From GCA-003244245 sp052390115 (GTDB lineage: Bacteria; Actinomycetota; Actinomycetes; Mycobacteriales; Pseudonocardiaceae), in NCBI GenBank assembly GCA_052390115.1, contig JBQTHE010000002.1:1-64000 (forward strand): a stretch of DNA of 64,000 bases, read 5' to 3'. The notes below the pieces were generated by a model. The model was not told the DNA's origin, searched no databases, and saw nothing but the letters and a program-made list of their open reading frames with translations. The position numbers and the translations under genes were made by a program. Of this stretch, positions 49,076-58,774 are shown piece by piece (the first letter of the stretch is position 1; the number at the start of each line of letters is the position of its first letter).

Positions 49076-50581
49076 CTACCCGGTGTCGCGGGCGACAGCC
49101 CGGACGGCCAGCACCGCCAGATCGTCCCCGTCATTGCGACCCAGCCAGTCGGTGACGGTGTCCTTGACGCGGGTTGCCACCGCCTGCGCGGTCATCCCCG
49201 CGCAGCCACTCAGGCAGGCAGCCAGCCGGGCCGAACCGAACTGCTCTTCATTCTCTCCGGTGCGGCGGCCGGCCTCGGTAGCGCCGTCGCTGTACAGCAG
49301 GCACGTCTCGCCCGGTTTCAGCGTGATCGTGGTACGGCCGAAACGGGCGTCGGGCAGGATGCCCAGGACTGTTCCGGGCACCCCGACCTCCTCGACGTGG
49401 CCGCCGCCCCGCAACACCATCGGCGCGGGATGGCCGCCGGCGGCGAGCGTCAGCGTCAGCCCCGCCGGGGCAGGCCGCAGCGTGCCGAGCACCAGCGTGG
49501 TGAAAACGGTCCGCCCGGCGGTCAGCAGCGCCCGGTTGAGCAGGTGGAGCAACCGGGCCGGCTCCCGCTCGACCACCATCAACGCGGCCAGCGAGTGCTG
49601 CACCCGGCTACTTTCCGCCAGCGCCTCGGCGCCCTTGCCGCACACGTCGCCGAGGGCGAACAGGGTGTTCCCGTCAGGGGTTGGGCGGATCAGGTAAAAG
49701 TCGCCGCCCACGGCCAGCTCACCTGCGGCAGGGCGGTGCGCCACACCCAGTTGCACCCCGGGAAGTTCCGGCAACGCGTCGGGCCGCGGTGGTAGCAGTG
49801 GGGCCTGCAGCTGGTTCAGAGCGGTGGCGCGGTCCCGCCGCTGCCGCCCGGCCTCGAGCACCGGGCCGGCCAGCGCCGCCAGTGGGGCGAGCAGGTCGGC
49901 CGCGGCCGGCCGGACCACCACCAGCAGCCCCTCGGTCCGTTGCGGCCCCCGCAGCGGCGTCGCCACGACCGGCTGCCGCTCGATGACGTCGGGTCCGAGC
50001 GCCGGAGTCAACGCGGCCAGCTCGCCGGCCGGCACCGTGGCGGTGCCCCCGGTGGCTCCACGCAGCGCGCTGGCCAGGACGGGGGCCGTGCGAGGGGCGG
50101 GCGCCCGGGCGATGCCGCTGGCCGGTCGGGCCTCACCGTGGCTGAATCGCCACCACGACACCCTGGCCCGCGGCGCCGGCAGCAGCACAGCGGCTCGCTC
50201 GCCCAGCACCGGGACGGCCATCCGGACCAAGGCTGCGGCCGCCTTGTCGTGGCCCACCCCCGCCGCCAGCTCGCGGCCGGCGGTCAGCATGAAGTCGTGG
50301 CGGTCGGTGAGCTCCCTGACAACCCAGGCTTGCCAGCCATCGGTGAGCCGGCGCAGCCGTCCGGATACCCGCTGCCCGCCGGGCTCGGCGACGAAGGACT
50401 CTCCGCTTTGGTGGAACTCATCGCCGACACTCAGGTCAGGGAACAACGCCCGAGCCGCGAGGTTGAGCAGCTGGATCCGGCCAGACGCATCTTGCACGAT
50501 TACGGCCTGGTCCATGCCGTCGAGCAGCAGCGGCAACCCAGGCACCAGCAGATCGGCAACGGGGTTCACGTCAGATGCCAC
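49076..50581 (-). CDS. PP2C/SpoIIE-type phosphatase with PAS and GAF-like sensors (RsbU-like)
   Basis: 501 residues from ATG 50581. A PAS-like N-terminus (MDQAVIVQDASGRIQLLNLA) and a GAF-like middle are followed from about 285 by a SpoIIE phosphatase domain: VGGDFYLIRP (metal Asp), FALGDVCGKGAEA (GDVxGKG), LLYSDGATEAG (SDGxxE) and DDLAVLAVR. It should dephosphorylate the STAS protein encoded 51 bp downstream and so activate the sigma factor. Divergent from the hybrid kinase, whose output may feed the same pathway. Confidence 0.9.
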   Translation of the reverse strand: MASDVNPVADLLVPGLPLLLDGMDQAVIVQDASGRIQLLNLAARALFPDLSVGDEFHQSGESFVAEPGGQRVSGRLRRLTDGWQAWVVRELTDRHDFMLTAGRELAAGVGHDKAAAALVRMAVPVLGERAAVLLPAPRARVSWWRFSHGEARPASGIARAPAPRTAPVLASALRGATGGTATVPAGELAALTPALGPDVIERQPVVATPLRGPQRTEGLLVVVRPAAADLLAPLAALAGPVLEAGRQRRDRATALNQLQAPLLPPRPDALPELPGVQLGVAHRPAAGELAVGGDFYLIRPTPDGNTLFALGDVCGKGAEALAESSRVQHSLAALMVVEREPARLLHLLNRALLTAGRTVFTTLVLGTLRPAPAGLTLTLAAGGHPAPMVLRGGGHVEEVGVPGTVLGILPDARFGRTTITLKPGETCLLYSDGATEAGRRTGENEEQFGSARLAACLSGCAGMTAQAVATRVKDTVTDWLGRNDGDDLAVLAVRAVARDTG

Positions 50582-50717
50582 TGCATCTCCTCACCCGATT
50601 CCGAACGCGTCGCGACCGAGGGTATCCCCAAGGCAGGTGTGCTCCGGGTCGAATCCGGCGGCCGATCGTGGCACTCTGCGAGCTTTAAGGCACCGTTGAT
50701 GTTCTGGGAGGCTCATC

Positions 50718-53700
50718 GTGAGCGCGCAGCCCGTGTCGGCCCCGGGATCGTTTCCGGAGCGGGTGGATCTGGTCGATTCCGCCGCCCTGGAACGGCTCCT
50801 GCTGGCCTTGGAGGAGCTTCGCGACGGCAACTTCCGACGCCGGTTGGTGGTCACCGACACCAGCCTCACCGGGCGGATCGCGACAGTGATCAACCAGATC
50901 GCCGAGCGCAACCAATCGTTGGTCGGCGAGCTGGTCCGGGTGCGTGCGGCGGTCGGCCAAGAGGGTCGGACCGAGGAGCGACTCGCTGACGATGGCAGCG
51001 GTGGATGGTCGATAGCTGCGGCGGCGACCAACGGCCTGATCGAGGATCTGACCCGGCCGACCACCGAGCTGGCTCGGGTACTGACCGCGGTATCCGAGGG
51101 TGACCTGTCGTCTCGAGTGTCCGACCAGTTGCTGCGGGGCGACTTCGCCCGGTTGGGTCATAGCGTCAACCGGCTGCTCGACCAGTTGTCGCTGTTCGCC
51201 GCTGAGGTGACCAGGGTGGCCCGCGAGGTCGGCACCGAAGGCCGGTTGGGTGGTCAGGCGCAGGTCCCCGGGGTGGCCGGGACCTGGCGGGACCTGACCG
51301 ACTCGGTCAACGTGATGGCCGGCAACCTCACCGGGCAGGTCCGCGACATCGCCGAGGTGGCCACCGCGGTGGCCCGGGGCGACCTCAGCCGCAAGATCAC
51401 CGTCGAGGTGTCGGGTGAGCTCTTGGAGCTCAAGAACACCCTCAACACCATGGTCGACCAGCTCTCGGCGTTTGCCGCCGAGGTGACCAGGGTGGCCCGC
51501 GAGGTCGGCAGCGAGGGCAGGCTGGGCGGTCAGGCGGAGGTGCCCGGCGTGGCCGGGACGTGGCGAGACCTGACCGATTCGGTCAACGTGATGGCCGGCA
51601 ATCTCACCGGTCAGGTGCGCAGCATCGCCCAAGTGGCCACCGCGGTGGCTCGGGGCGATCTCAGCCGCAAGATCACCGTGGACGCCCGCGGCGAGATCCT
51701 GGAACTCAAGAACACCCTCAACACCATGGTCGACCAGCTCTCCGCCTTCGCCGACGAGGTAACCCGGGTGGCGCACGAGGTGGGCAGTGAGGGCAAGCTC
51801 GGCGGCCAGGCCCAGGTCCGCGGAGTGGCCGGCACCTGGAAAGCGCTCACCGACAACGTCAACGGCATGGCGGAGAACCTGACCAGCCAGGTGCGCAGTA
51901 TCGCCACAGTGGCTGCCGCGGTGGCCGGCGGCGACCTGTCCAAGAAGATCACCGTGGAGGCGCGTGGCGAGGTCGCCGCGCTGGCCGAGACGATCAACCG
52001 GATGGTCGACACCTTGGGTGCGTTCGCCGACGAGGTGACCCGGGTGGCCCGCGAGGTCGGCACCGAGGGAACGCTCGGCGGCCAGGCCCGGGTACCTAAT
52101 GTTGCCGGCACCTGGAAGGGCCTCACCGACAACGTCAACGGCATGGCGGAGAACCTGACCAACCAGGTGCGCAACATCGCCGAGGTGACCACCGCGGTGG
52201 CCAGCGGCGACCTGTCCAAGAAGATCGATGTGGAAGCCCGCGGTGAGATCCTGGAGCTCAAGACCACGATCAACACCATGGTGGACCGGCTGTCCGCATT
52301 CGCCCGCGAGGTGACCCGGGTGGCCCGCGAGGTGGGCACCGAGGGCCAGCTCGGCGGGCAGGCCGAGGTGATCGGCGTGTCCGGCACGTGGCAGCAGCTG
52401 ACCGAGAACGTCAACGTCCTGGCCGGCAACCTCACCACCCAGGTGCGGGCGATCGCCGCGGTGGCCACTGCGGTGACCGCAGGCGACCTGACCCGCCAGA
52501 TCACCGTCGACGCCTCCGGCGAGGTCGCCGAGCTCAAGGACAACATCAACCGGATGATTGCCACTCTGAAGGAGACCATCCGAGCCAACCAGGAACAGGA
52601 CTGGCTTAAGACCAACCTCGCGCGGCTGTCCGATCTCATGCAGGGTCACCGCGATCTGGTCACTGTCGCTTCGGTGGTGATGAGCGAGCTGGCCCCCCTG
52701 GTGTCAGCGCAGCAAGGGGCCTTCTTCCTGGTCCGCGGTGAGGACGACGGACCACCGATGGTGGAGTTCACGGCGGGTTATGGCATCCCGCGCGACGTGG
52801 CGGTCCGCCGCTTCGCCCTCGGTGAGTCACTGGTCGGGCAGGCGGCGCTGGACAAGCGGACGATCCTGGTCGCCGAGGCGCCACCGGACTACGCGACGAT
52901 CAGTTCCGGCCTCGGCTCGGCTGCCCCGGCCAACCTGATCGTGCTGCCGTTGCTGTTCGAGGACCAGGCCTTGGGCGTGATCGAGCTGGCCTCGGTCAAC
53001 GAGTTCACGACGGTGCACCGGGACCTGCTCGAGCAGCTTCGCGAGACGATCGGCGTCAACGTCAACACCATCCTGGCCAACTCCCGTACCGAGGCGCTGC
53101 TGAGCGAGTCGCAGCGACTGACCAAGGAGCTGACCGCAGGTTCGGAGCGGCTGCAGGCCCAGCAGCACGAGCTGCAGAGCTCCAACTCCGAGCTGGCCGA
53201 GAAAGCCGCCCTGCTGGCGGCCCAGAACCGCGACATCGAGATCAAGAACGCCGAGATCGAGCTCGCCCGTCAGGAACTCGAGGAACGGGCCGCCGAGCTG
53301 GCTGCCGCGTCGCGCTACAAGTCAGACTTCATGGCGAACATGTCTCACGAGCTGCGCACCCCGCTCAATAGTGCGCTGGTACTGGCCAAGCTGCTGACCG
53401 ACAATCTGGACGGCAACCTGTCCACCAAGCAGGTGGAATTCGCCAGGACCATCTACTCGGCCGGTAGCGACCTCTTGCAGTTGATCAACGACATCCTCGA
53501 CCTCGCCAAGGTCGAAGCCGGGCGGATGGAACCGTCGCTGTCCGAGGTCGCGATGACGGCCGTGGTGACCTACGCCAAGACGTTGTGCGAGCCGCTGGCC
53601 GCCGAGAAGGCACTGCACTTCGCCGTGGAGCTCGATCCGGCCCTGCCGGCGACCCTGCACACCGACGAGCAGCGCCTGCAGCAGGTGTTGCGCAACCTGA

Positions 53701-54602
53701 TGTCCAACGCCCTGAAATTCACCGACGAGGGCGGTGTGCAACTGCGGATCCGGCCGGCGTCTGCTGACGAGGTGGCCGGCGAGGCGCTACGCGCCGCGCC
53801 GGTTCGGGTGGCCTTCGAGGTGGCGGACACCGGTATCGGGATCGCCGCCGACAAGCTGTCCGTGATCTTCGAAGCGTTCCAGCAGGCGGACGGTACGACT
53901 AGCCGGCGTTACGGCGGCACCGGACTCGGGTTGTCGATCAGCCGGCAGCTGACCCAGTTGCTCGGTGGCGAGCTGACGGTACGCAGCGAACCGGGCAAGG
54001 GGAGCGTTTTCACCCTCTACCTGCCCAAGGTCTACCTGCCCGAGATCACTGAGTTGTCCCGGCCAGCGATTCCCCACGGCACTGCGCAGGACGCTGTGAG
54101 CGTCAAGCTCGCACCACCCGAGCTGGTGTCAGCGGCCCGGTCGCTGCCGCAGCTGCACCTAGGGCCTGGCCCCGCCCCCGTGCGCTTCCACGGGGAGAAG
54201 GTCCTGATCGTCGACGACGATCTGCGCAACGTCTTCGCGCTGACCAGCCTGCTCGAGGCCCACGGTCTGCAGGTTGCCTTCGCCGATAACGGAGTGGCCG
54301 GAGTCCGCGCGTTGGAGCGCCACGACGACACCGCCCTGGTCTTGATGGACGTGATGATGCCCGAGCTCGACGGCAACGCGACGATCGCGGCGATCCGCAA
54401 CCTGAGCCGCTACGCTGACTTGCCCATCATCGCGGTGACCGCGAAAGCGATGAAGGAGGACCGAGCCAAGAGCCTGGCCTCCGGAGCCAACGACTATGTC
54501 ACCAAGCCGGTCGACACCGACCTGCTCCTCGGCTTGATCAGCGCGCACCTGGCCAGCCAATCGGAGGCCTCCGTCGACGACGAGGCCGCCGTCGGGCCGT
54601 AG
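50718..54602 (+). CDS. Soluble multi-HAMP hybrid histidine kinase
   Basis: 1294 residues from GTG 50718. No membrane helix. A diverged HAMP-like start is followed by five near-identical 92-residue HAMP units (about 160-615), a GAF domain (about 640-790), a coiled coil (about 800-865), the HisKA dimer with SHELRTPLN (His near 878), a HATPase with DTGIGIAADKL and GTGLGLSIS, and a C-terminal receiver (LIVDDD, phospho-acceptor Asp in LMDVMMPE near 1210, Lys in TKPVD). This architecture resembles fungal NIK1-type osmosensors and actinobacterial stress kinases. Divergent from the RsbU-like gene, pointing to control of the SigB cascade. No separate response regulator is adjacent. Confidence 0.9.
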   Translation: MSAQPVSAPGSFPERVDLVDSAALERLLLALEELRDGNFRRRLVVTDTSLTGRIATVINQIAERNQSLVGELVRVRAAVGQEGRTEERLADDGSGGWSIAAAATNGLIEDLTRPTTELARVLTAVSEGDLSSRVSDQLLRGDFARLGHSVNRLLDQLSLFAAEVTRVAREVGTEGRLGGQAQVPGVAGTWRDLTDSVNVMAGNLTGQVRDIAEVATAVARGDLSRKITVEVSGELLELKNTLNTMVDQLSAFAAEVTRVAREVGSEGRLGGQAEVPGVAGTWRDLTDSVNVMAGNLTGQVRSIAQVATAVARGDLSRKITVDARGEILELKNTLNTMVDQLSAFADEVTRVAHEVGSEGKLGGQAQVRGVAGTWKALTDNVNGMAENLTSQVRSIATVAAAVAGGDLSKKITVEARGEVAALAETINRMVDTLGAFADEVTRVAREVGTEGTLGGQARVPNVAGTWKGLTDNVNGMAENLTNQVRNIAEVTTAVASGDLSKKIDVEARGEILELKTTINTMVDRLSAFAREVTRVAREVGTEGQLGGQAEVIGVSGTWQQLTENVNVLAGNLTTQVRAIAAVATAVTAGDLTRQITVDASGEVAELKDNINRMIATLKETIRANQEQDWLKTNLARLSDLMQGHRDLVTVASVVMSELAPLVSAQQGAFFLVRGEDDGPPMVEFTAGYGIPRDVAVRRFALGESLVGQAALDKRTILVAEAPPDYATISSGLGSAAPANLIVLPLLFEDQALGVIELASVNEFTTVHRDLLEQLRETIGVNVNTILANSRTEALLSESQRLTKELTAGSERLQAQQHELQSSNSELAEKAALLAAQNRDIEIKNAEIELARQELEERAAELAAASRYKSDFMANMSHELRTPLNSALVLAKLLTDNLDGNLSTKQVEFARTIYSAGSDLLQLINDILDLAKVEAGRMEPSLSEVAMTAVVTYAKTLCEPLAAEKALHFAVELDPALPATLHTDEQRLQQVLRNLMSNALKFTDEGGVQLRIRPASADEVAGEALRAAPVRVAFEVADTGIGIAADKLSVIFEAFQQADGTTSRRYGGTGLGLSISRQLTQLLGGELTVRSEPGKGSVFTLYLPKVYLPEITELSRPAIPHGTAQDAVSVKLAPPELVSAARSLPQLHLGPGPAPVRFHGEKVLIVDDDLRNVFALTSLLEAHGLQVAFADNGVAGVRALERHDDTALVLMDVMMPELDGNATIAAIRNLSRYADLPIIAVTAKAMKEDRAKSLASGANDYVTKPVDTDLLLGLISAHLASQSEASVDDEAAVGP
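51195..52570 (+). repeat. Five 276-bp tandem repeats encoding HAMP units
   Basis: The phrase GAGGTGACC(A/C)GGGTGGCCCGCGA recurs with exact 276-bp spacing near 51205, 51481, 51757, 52033 and 52309, each within a unit of strongly similar DNA. Unit boundaries can shift by recombination without changing the frame, so repeat number may vary between strains. Confidence 0.85.
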
Positions 54603-54911
54603 GGCAACGACCAGGCCGTATCCGGTCCTCTGGGCTACCCGATCCCGTCTGGAGGATTGACACGGCTGCCATGAAGGGAGATCTAGACGCACGCCGTACC
54701 CTATGTGTGTGATCACGCACGGCGATCCCGCAGCAGCGCTCGGCGACGCGCGCCAAGCCCACGGGCACGGGCTCACCGCCTCGACCCCGCGGCCGGCATG
54801 CCGTTCCACACAGTCACTTCGGCAGGGGATGCTCAAGCACAGTTCACCAGCCGTCCTGGCCCAAGGACGACACATTATCCGATCGCACCGCCTGCATAGG
54901 GAGGAAATTCG
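54603..54911. other. 309-bp intergenic region, no gene supported
   Basis: Short overlapping plus-strand frames of 64-71 codons run through it in two frames without a ribosome site or recognisable protein. A small dyad TGTGTGATCACGCAC occurs near 54710. The promoter for the small membrane-protein gene at 54912 should lie in the second half. Confidence 0.4.
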
Positions 54912-55103
54912 ATGGTAGACGCGGTTGTGAAGGTACTGACTGTCGTCGTAGTTGTGCTTTTGATCATTATTATTATACCTCTGGTCGGGCCGTTCGTGAC
55001 GAGTCAGATGCCGGAATTCGCCGAGTGGACCAGCCGGATTCTCAATGCAACTTGGGATGGCTTCCAGCGGCTCCTCCAAGGTTTCGGCTTTTCCGGACGT
55101 TGA
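54912..55103 (+). CDS. Small single-helix membrane protein
   Basis: 63 residues from ATG 54912, ribosome site AGGGAGGAA. One long helix of Val, Leu and Ile (VLTVVVVVLLIIIIIPLVG) and an amphipathic tail (WTSRILNATWDGFQRLLQGF). Expressed next to stress genes; function unknown. Confidence 0.65.
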   Translation: MVDAVVKVLTVVVVVLLIIIIIPLVGPFVTSQMPEFAEWTSRILNATWDGFQRLLQGFGFSGR

Positions 55104-55143
55104 TACCGCGGCTACGCCGCCTACAGGCCCGAGTCGGAGCGGG

Positions 55144-55560
55144 TCAGGCTGATCGGCGCGGTGGACGGCCCGACCGCGGACCGAGTATCGCGATCAGCAC
55201 CAGCAGCAGCACTCCCGCTGACTCGACGAACAGCGTGGCGGGCACCAGCGGAGTCTGCAGGGACTCCTGCACGCCGAACAGGCCGACGGTCAGGCTCAGA
55301 ATCAACCCCGCCAGGGTTCCCGCGGTGAAGACAGCGGTGACCGCGGCGACGACCCTCAGCAGGTGGACCGGCACCACCAGCAACGCCGCAGCCAGCACCG
55401 CGGCGCCGATCGCATTGAGCAGGAACAGCGGGCCGATCACCGGCACCTCGCGGAAACCGTCCGCCCACAGCTGCAGGTGGATCCATCCCATAGCGCCGGT
55501 CAGCCCCACTCCCAGCAGCCGGCCGACCATCACGATCGCCGGTCGCGTCGACCCGTTCAC
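55144..55560 (-). CDS. Four-helix membrane protein
   Basis: 138 residues from ATG 55560 (MNGSTRPAIVMVGR). Four hydrophobic segments, a Gly/Trp-containing first loop (GAMGWIHLQLWADGFREV) and a basic C-terminus. The pattern is common in actinobacterial membrane proteins of unknown role. Convergent with the small membrane-protein gene, divergent from the lipoprotein gene. Confidence 0.65.
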   Translation of the reverse strand: MNGSTRPAIVMVGRLLGVGLTGAMGWIHLQLWADGFREVPVIGPLFLLNAIGAAVLAAALLVVPVHLLRVVAAVTAVFTAGTLAGLILSLTVGLFGVQESLQTPLVPATLFVESAGVLLLVLIAILGPRSGRPPRRSA

Positions 55561-55765
55561 CGGGACTCGTCAGCCGGTACGGGGGCGGCTGGTACTGGTG
55601 CAGGTGCCAGTGCGGGTGTGGCACCAGCGCTGACGGTGAGGTTCATGTCCATCCCATTACCTTATGACCGTACCTACAAAAATTCCGGGCATCAGAACGT
55701 ATCTGAACGGCATCAGCGGCATCTACTCTGTGAGGGGACCACCGCATGTCAACACGGGGGTCGAG

Positions 55766-56380
55766 ATGGCTGCACGGGGACGGCGCGCGTCGCTGATCTG
55801 CTCGGCGCTGCTGGGCGCGCTGATGATTTCTTGCGGAGTTCCAGTAGAACCTACGGTAGCGGCCGCACCGGTACCGGCGGATGCACCGGCACCGGCGGCC
55901 GTGCCTGGGCCGGCGGCCGCACCGGAACCCAGGGTCGCACCGGAACCTAGGGCCGCACCCGCACCGGCCGCCCCACCCGCTCCGGCACCCGCACCGGCGG
56001 TCCCACCCCCACCGAGGCGCCCGGGGGGCGCACCGCCGGGCACCGAACTGGTCGCTATACCCGGAGGGGACGACGTGTCCCTGGCCGACTGGAAAGATCT
56101 CATGAACCAAGCTTGCAGAGACGCGGGCCACCGGCCGGGGTGCCTGAACCTTCAGATCAATTATACCGATAAGAAAGGCTCTGACGACGAGTGCGAGGTC
56201 ACTAATGTCTCGCCGCCGATAGGCAAGAAAGTGACGACCAGCACCCGCGTCAGGCTGAAGGTCAACTGCGAAACATCCGAACCGGACACCTCCTCCCCGG
56301 ACAACAACTCCACAGACCAGGAGCAAGGCCAGCCGGACAACAACACCACAGATAAGAAGGAAGACGAGACGGGCAGATGA
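55766..56380 (+). CDS. Lipoprotein with Ala-Pro linker and PASTA-like domain
   Basis: About 204 residues from ATG 55766. A signal peptide ending MISCG gives a plausible lipobox Cys near residue 22. A 70-residue linker of Ala/Pro repeats (PAPAAVPGPAAAPEP) could span the cell wall. The C-terminal domain has LNLQINYTDKKG and VSPPIGKKVTTSTRVRLKV, resembling a PASTA module with two Cys, followed by an Asn/Asp/Glu-rich tail. It overlaps the next gene by ATGA, so the two probably work together at the cell surface. Confidence 0.7.
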   Translation: MAARGRRASLICSALLGALMISCGVPVEPTVAAAPVPADAPAPAAVPGPAAAPEPRVAPEPRAAPAPAAPPAPAPAPAVPPPPRRPGGAPPGTELVAIPGGDDVSLADWKDLMNQACRDAGHRPGCLNLQINYTDKKGSDDECEVTNVSPPIGKKVTTSTRVRLKVNCETSEPDTSSPDNNSTDQEQGQPDNNTTDKKEDETGR

Positions 56381-57447
56381 CCAGCGTCGCAGCGGCGCGC
56401 GAGGACGGTTCCGCGGAACCGTCGACACAACCGCCCGTGGTGAGTCCGCCCGAGGCGCCAGTACAGCCCCCAGCATCTGGTGTCGATGGCCTGCCCACGA
56501 CTCGGGTCCCCGAGCAGCCAGCGGCCAGCGCTGCCGCCGAGCCAACTGTGTTCGAGGCCGCCGCCCTGCCCCAGGTCTTGAAGATCGTCGGGTCGATCGT
56601 CGCCCCCACAACACTGCTGACCGCGCTGATGTACTACTTCGGGCGACTGCAGTTCGCCGGATTTTTGTGGTATGTCGGCGCGCATGTCACCGTGCTGGAC
56701 TTCACGGTCCAGGACTATCTGAACAACAGTGTGGACGGCTTGATCCCGCCACTGATCGCCGTCGCAGGGATTACCCTCTTGGCGCTCTGGGGCCACCAGC
56801 TGCTGCGCCGAGCGCTGGCTGCTGGAACCCGCCGGATCGTGCTGCGGGTGTTGATGCCGGTCGCGGTCATTGCCGGGTTGGTCCTGGTGGGTTTGGCGAT
56901 GGTCGACTTCGTCTTCGGGGGCAGCGTGTTCACGGCTTTCCCGGAAGGCCGTGGACTCAGCCTCTCGATCGGCATCCTGCTGCTGTTCTACGCCGCCCGA
57001 TTGTTGCAGCTGCTCGCCGCCCAGCGACGACCAGAGCAGGTACCACGGCGCGCGCCGGGAGTGGTCGTGGCCGAGTGGGGCGCTGTCTTCATCCTGGTGA
57101 GCGTCGGACTGTTCTGGGCAGTCGGGAGCTACGCGATCAACGCTGGAATCGATCGTGCTCACCAATTCGAGGCCTCGCTGGCTAGCCGTGCAGATGTAGT
57201 GGCGTACAGCGAAAAAAGGCTCAGCCTGCAAGCGCCGGGCGTCCAAGAGGTGACCTGCCAGTACCCCGACGCGGCCTACCGGTTCCGCTACGACGGGCTC
57301 AAGTTCGTGCTGCAGGCAGGGAACCAGTACCTCCTACTCCCCGCCGGTTGGACACGCGCGCAAGGCGCAGCCATATTGATTCCCCGCAGCGAAGCGGTGC
57401 GGCTGGAGTTCAGCCCGCCAGGCCAAGTACGGGATGCGACCTGTTGA
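56377..57447 (+). CDS. Multi-spanning membrane protein, partner of the lipoprotein
   Basis: 356 residues from ATG 56377. A disordered Ala/Pro/Glu-rich N-terminus of about 60 residues, then five hydrophobic segments (PTTLLTALMYYFG, LIAVAGITLLAL, VLMPVAVIAGLVLVGLAMVD, LSIGILLLFYAA, AEWGAVFILVSVGLFWAV) and a C-terminal outside domain of about 100 residues with two Cys. A decayed copy lies at 29689-30175. Function unknown. Confidence 0.65.
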   Translation: MTSVAAAREDGSAEPSTQPPVVSPPEAPVQPPASGVDGLPTTRVPEQPAASAAAEPTVFEAAALPQVLKIVGSIVAPTTLLTALMYYFGRLQFAGFLWYVGAHVTVLDFTVQDYLNNSVDGLIPPLIAVAGITLLALWGHQLLRRALAAGTRRIVLRVLMPVAVIAGLVLVGLAMVDFVFGGSVFTAFPEGRGLSLSIGILLLFYAARLLQLLAAQRRPEQVPRRAPGVVVAEWGAVFILVSVGLFWAVGSYAINAGIDRAHQFEASLASRADVVAYSEKRLSLQAPGVQEVTCQYPDAAYRFRYDGLKFVLQAGNQYLLLPAGWTRAQGAAILIPRSEAVRLEFSPPGQVRDATC

Positions 57448-57619
57448 CACTGACACCGCTACCCGGCTGGCGCAGCTAGCCGCCGGCAACGTCGGGATCC
57501 GAGCCCGGCCGTGTCGCCCCGTTCCTTATCCGCTGTCGTCCCCGCCGCGAAGATCCAGTTATCCTGCGTTCGAACCTAGGCCCGGAACTCCTGGTCGACC
57601 ACGCGGCACGAGGGACACG

Positions 57620-58759
57620 ATGACTTCGACCAACATGATCCAGCGGGTGAACGACGCCCAGGGCCGGCCCGTATGGCTCGTGTCAGGGCACGAGCGGGTG
57701 CGGGATCTGCTGGCCGATCCGCGCCTGGGCCGTTCGCATCCCAACCCGGGGCACCCGGCCCGCCTCACCCAGCCGGGCTGGTTCGGGGGGCCGATCCCCG
57801 ATCCGGAAGGGGAGCAGGCCGACCTTCACCGGATGCGCAAGCTGCTGACGCCGTCGTTGTCGACCCGTCGCATGGAGAGCCTGCGGCCCCGCGTCGAGAC
57901 GATCGTCGACGGGTTGCTCGACGAGCTCGGCCGCAGCGGACCCCCGGCCGACTTCCACACTGTCGTCTCCTTCCCCCTGCCCGCACTCGTGGTGTGCGAG
58001 CTGCTCGGGGTGCCCGCCGAGGACCGCGAGGACCTCTGCCGGTGGCAGATCGAGGCGAAGCAGGTGAGCAAGCCCGCCGTCGCCCGAGGAGGCCTGCAGT
58101 CGCTGTGGCGATACCTGGGCACCCTGATCGAGCGTAAGCGCTCGGCCCTCGGCGACGACGTCATCTCTGATCTGCTGCATGCCGCCAGGCTCGACCCGAA
58201 GCTCACCGACGACGGGATCGCCCATCTCGCCGCCGGGATCCTGTTCGCCGGGCACGCACCCGTCGTCGCCATCATCGATCGGGGCATGCTGCTGCTGCTG
58301 ACCCACCCCGAGCAGCGGGAGGCGCTACAGCGCGACCCGGCGCTGGCCGCCTCCGCCCTCGAAGAGATCTTCCGCTTCGCCAGCCCAATCGAGCGGCAGC
58401 GAGCCGCCCGGCGGGGCGGCCTGACCCGGTACGCCTCCGTCGACGTCGAGGTCGACGGCATCACCATCCGCGCGGGCGACACGGTGATGTTCGCCGTACA
58501 GGATGCCAACGAGGACGAGGTCGTCTTCCCCGACCCGAGGCGCTTCGACATCAGCCGCGAGCGCAACCCGCACCTCTCGCTGAGTCACGGAGCACACTTC
58601 TGCCTCGGAGCCCCCCTGGCCCGGCTGAAGCTGCAGTACCTGTTCGTGCGCCTGTTCGAACGCTTCCCCAACCTCCGCCTCGCCGTCGAACTCGACGAGA
58701 TCCAACCCGTGCGCGAAGCCGTAGCCGGCGCCGTCAGCCACCTCCCCGTCGCCTGGTAG
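57620..58759 (+). CDS. Cytochrome P450 with altered I-helix
   Basis: About 379 residues from ATG 57620. P450 landmarks: SGHERVRDLLADPRLGRSHP, ExxR in EEIFRF, and the heme loop LSHGAHFCLGAPLARL with the axial Cys near 328. The I-helix reads FAGHAPVVAIIDR where active bacterial P450s have AGHETT or AGxDT, so the acid-alcohol pair needed for oxygen activation appears absent, and the heme loop has LS in place of FG. The N-terminus is about 25 residues shorter than usual. It may be a specialised or weakly active enzyme. No ferredoxin adjacent. Confidence 0.88.
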   Translation: MTSTNMIQRVNDAQGRPVWLVSGHERVRDLLADPRLGRSHPNPGHPARLTQPGWFGGPIPDPEGEQADLHRMRKLLTPSLSTRRMESLRPRVETIVDGLLDELGRSGPPADFHTVVSFPLPALVVCELLGVPAEDREDLCRWQIEAKQVSKPAVARGGLQSLWRYLGTLIERKRSALGDDVISDLLHAARLDPKLTDDGIAHLAAGILFAGHAPVVAIIDRGMLLLLTHPEQREALQRDPALAASALEEIFRFASPIERQRAARRGGLTRYASVDVEVDGITIRAGDTVMFAVQDANEDEVVFPDPRRFDISRERNPHLSLSHGAHFCLGAPLARLKLQYLFVRLFERFPNLRLAVELDEIQPVREAVAGAVSHLPVAW

Positions 58760-58774
58760 CCAAAGCCCGCCCGT

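Noticed and set aside
50685..52649. Minus-strand frame of 654 codons with a strong internal repeat
   Set aside because: It only mirrors the HAMP repeats of the kinase on the opposite strand; the periodicity is inherited.
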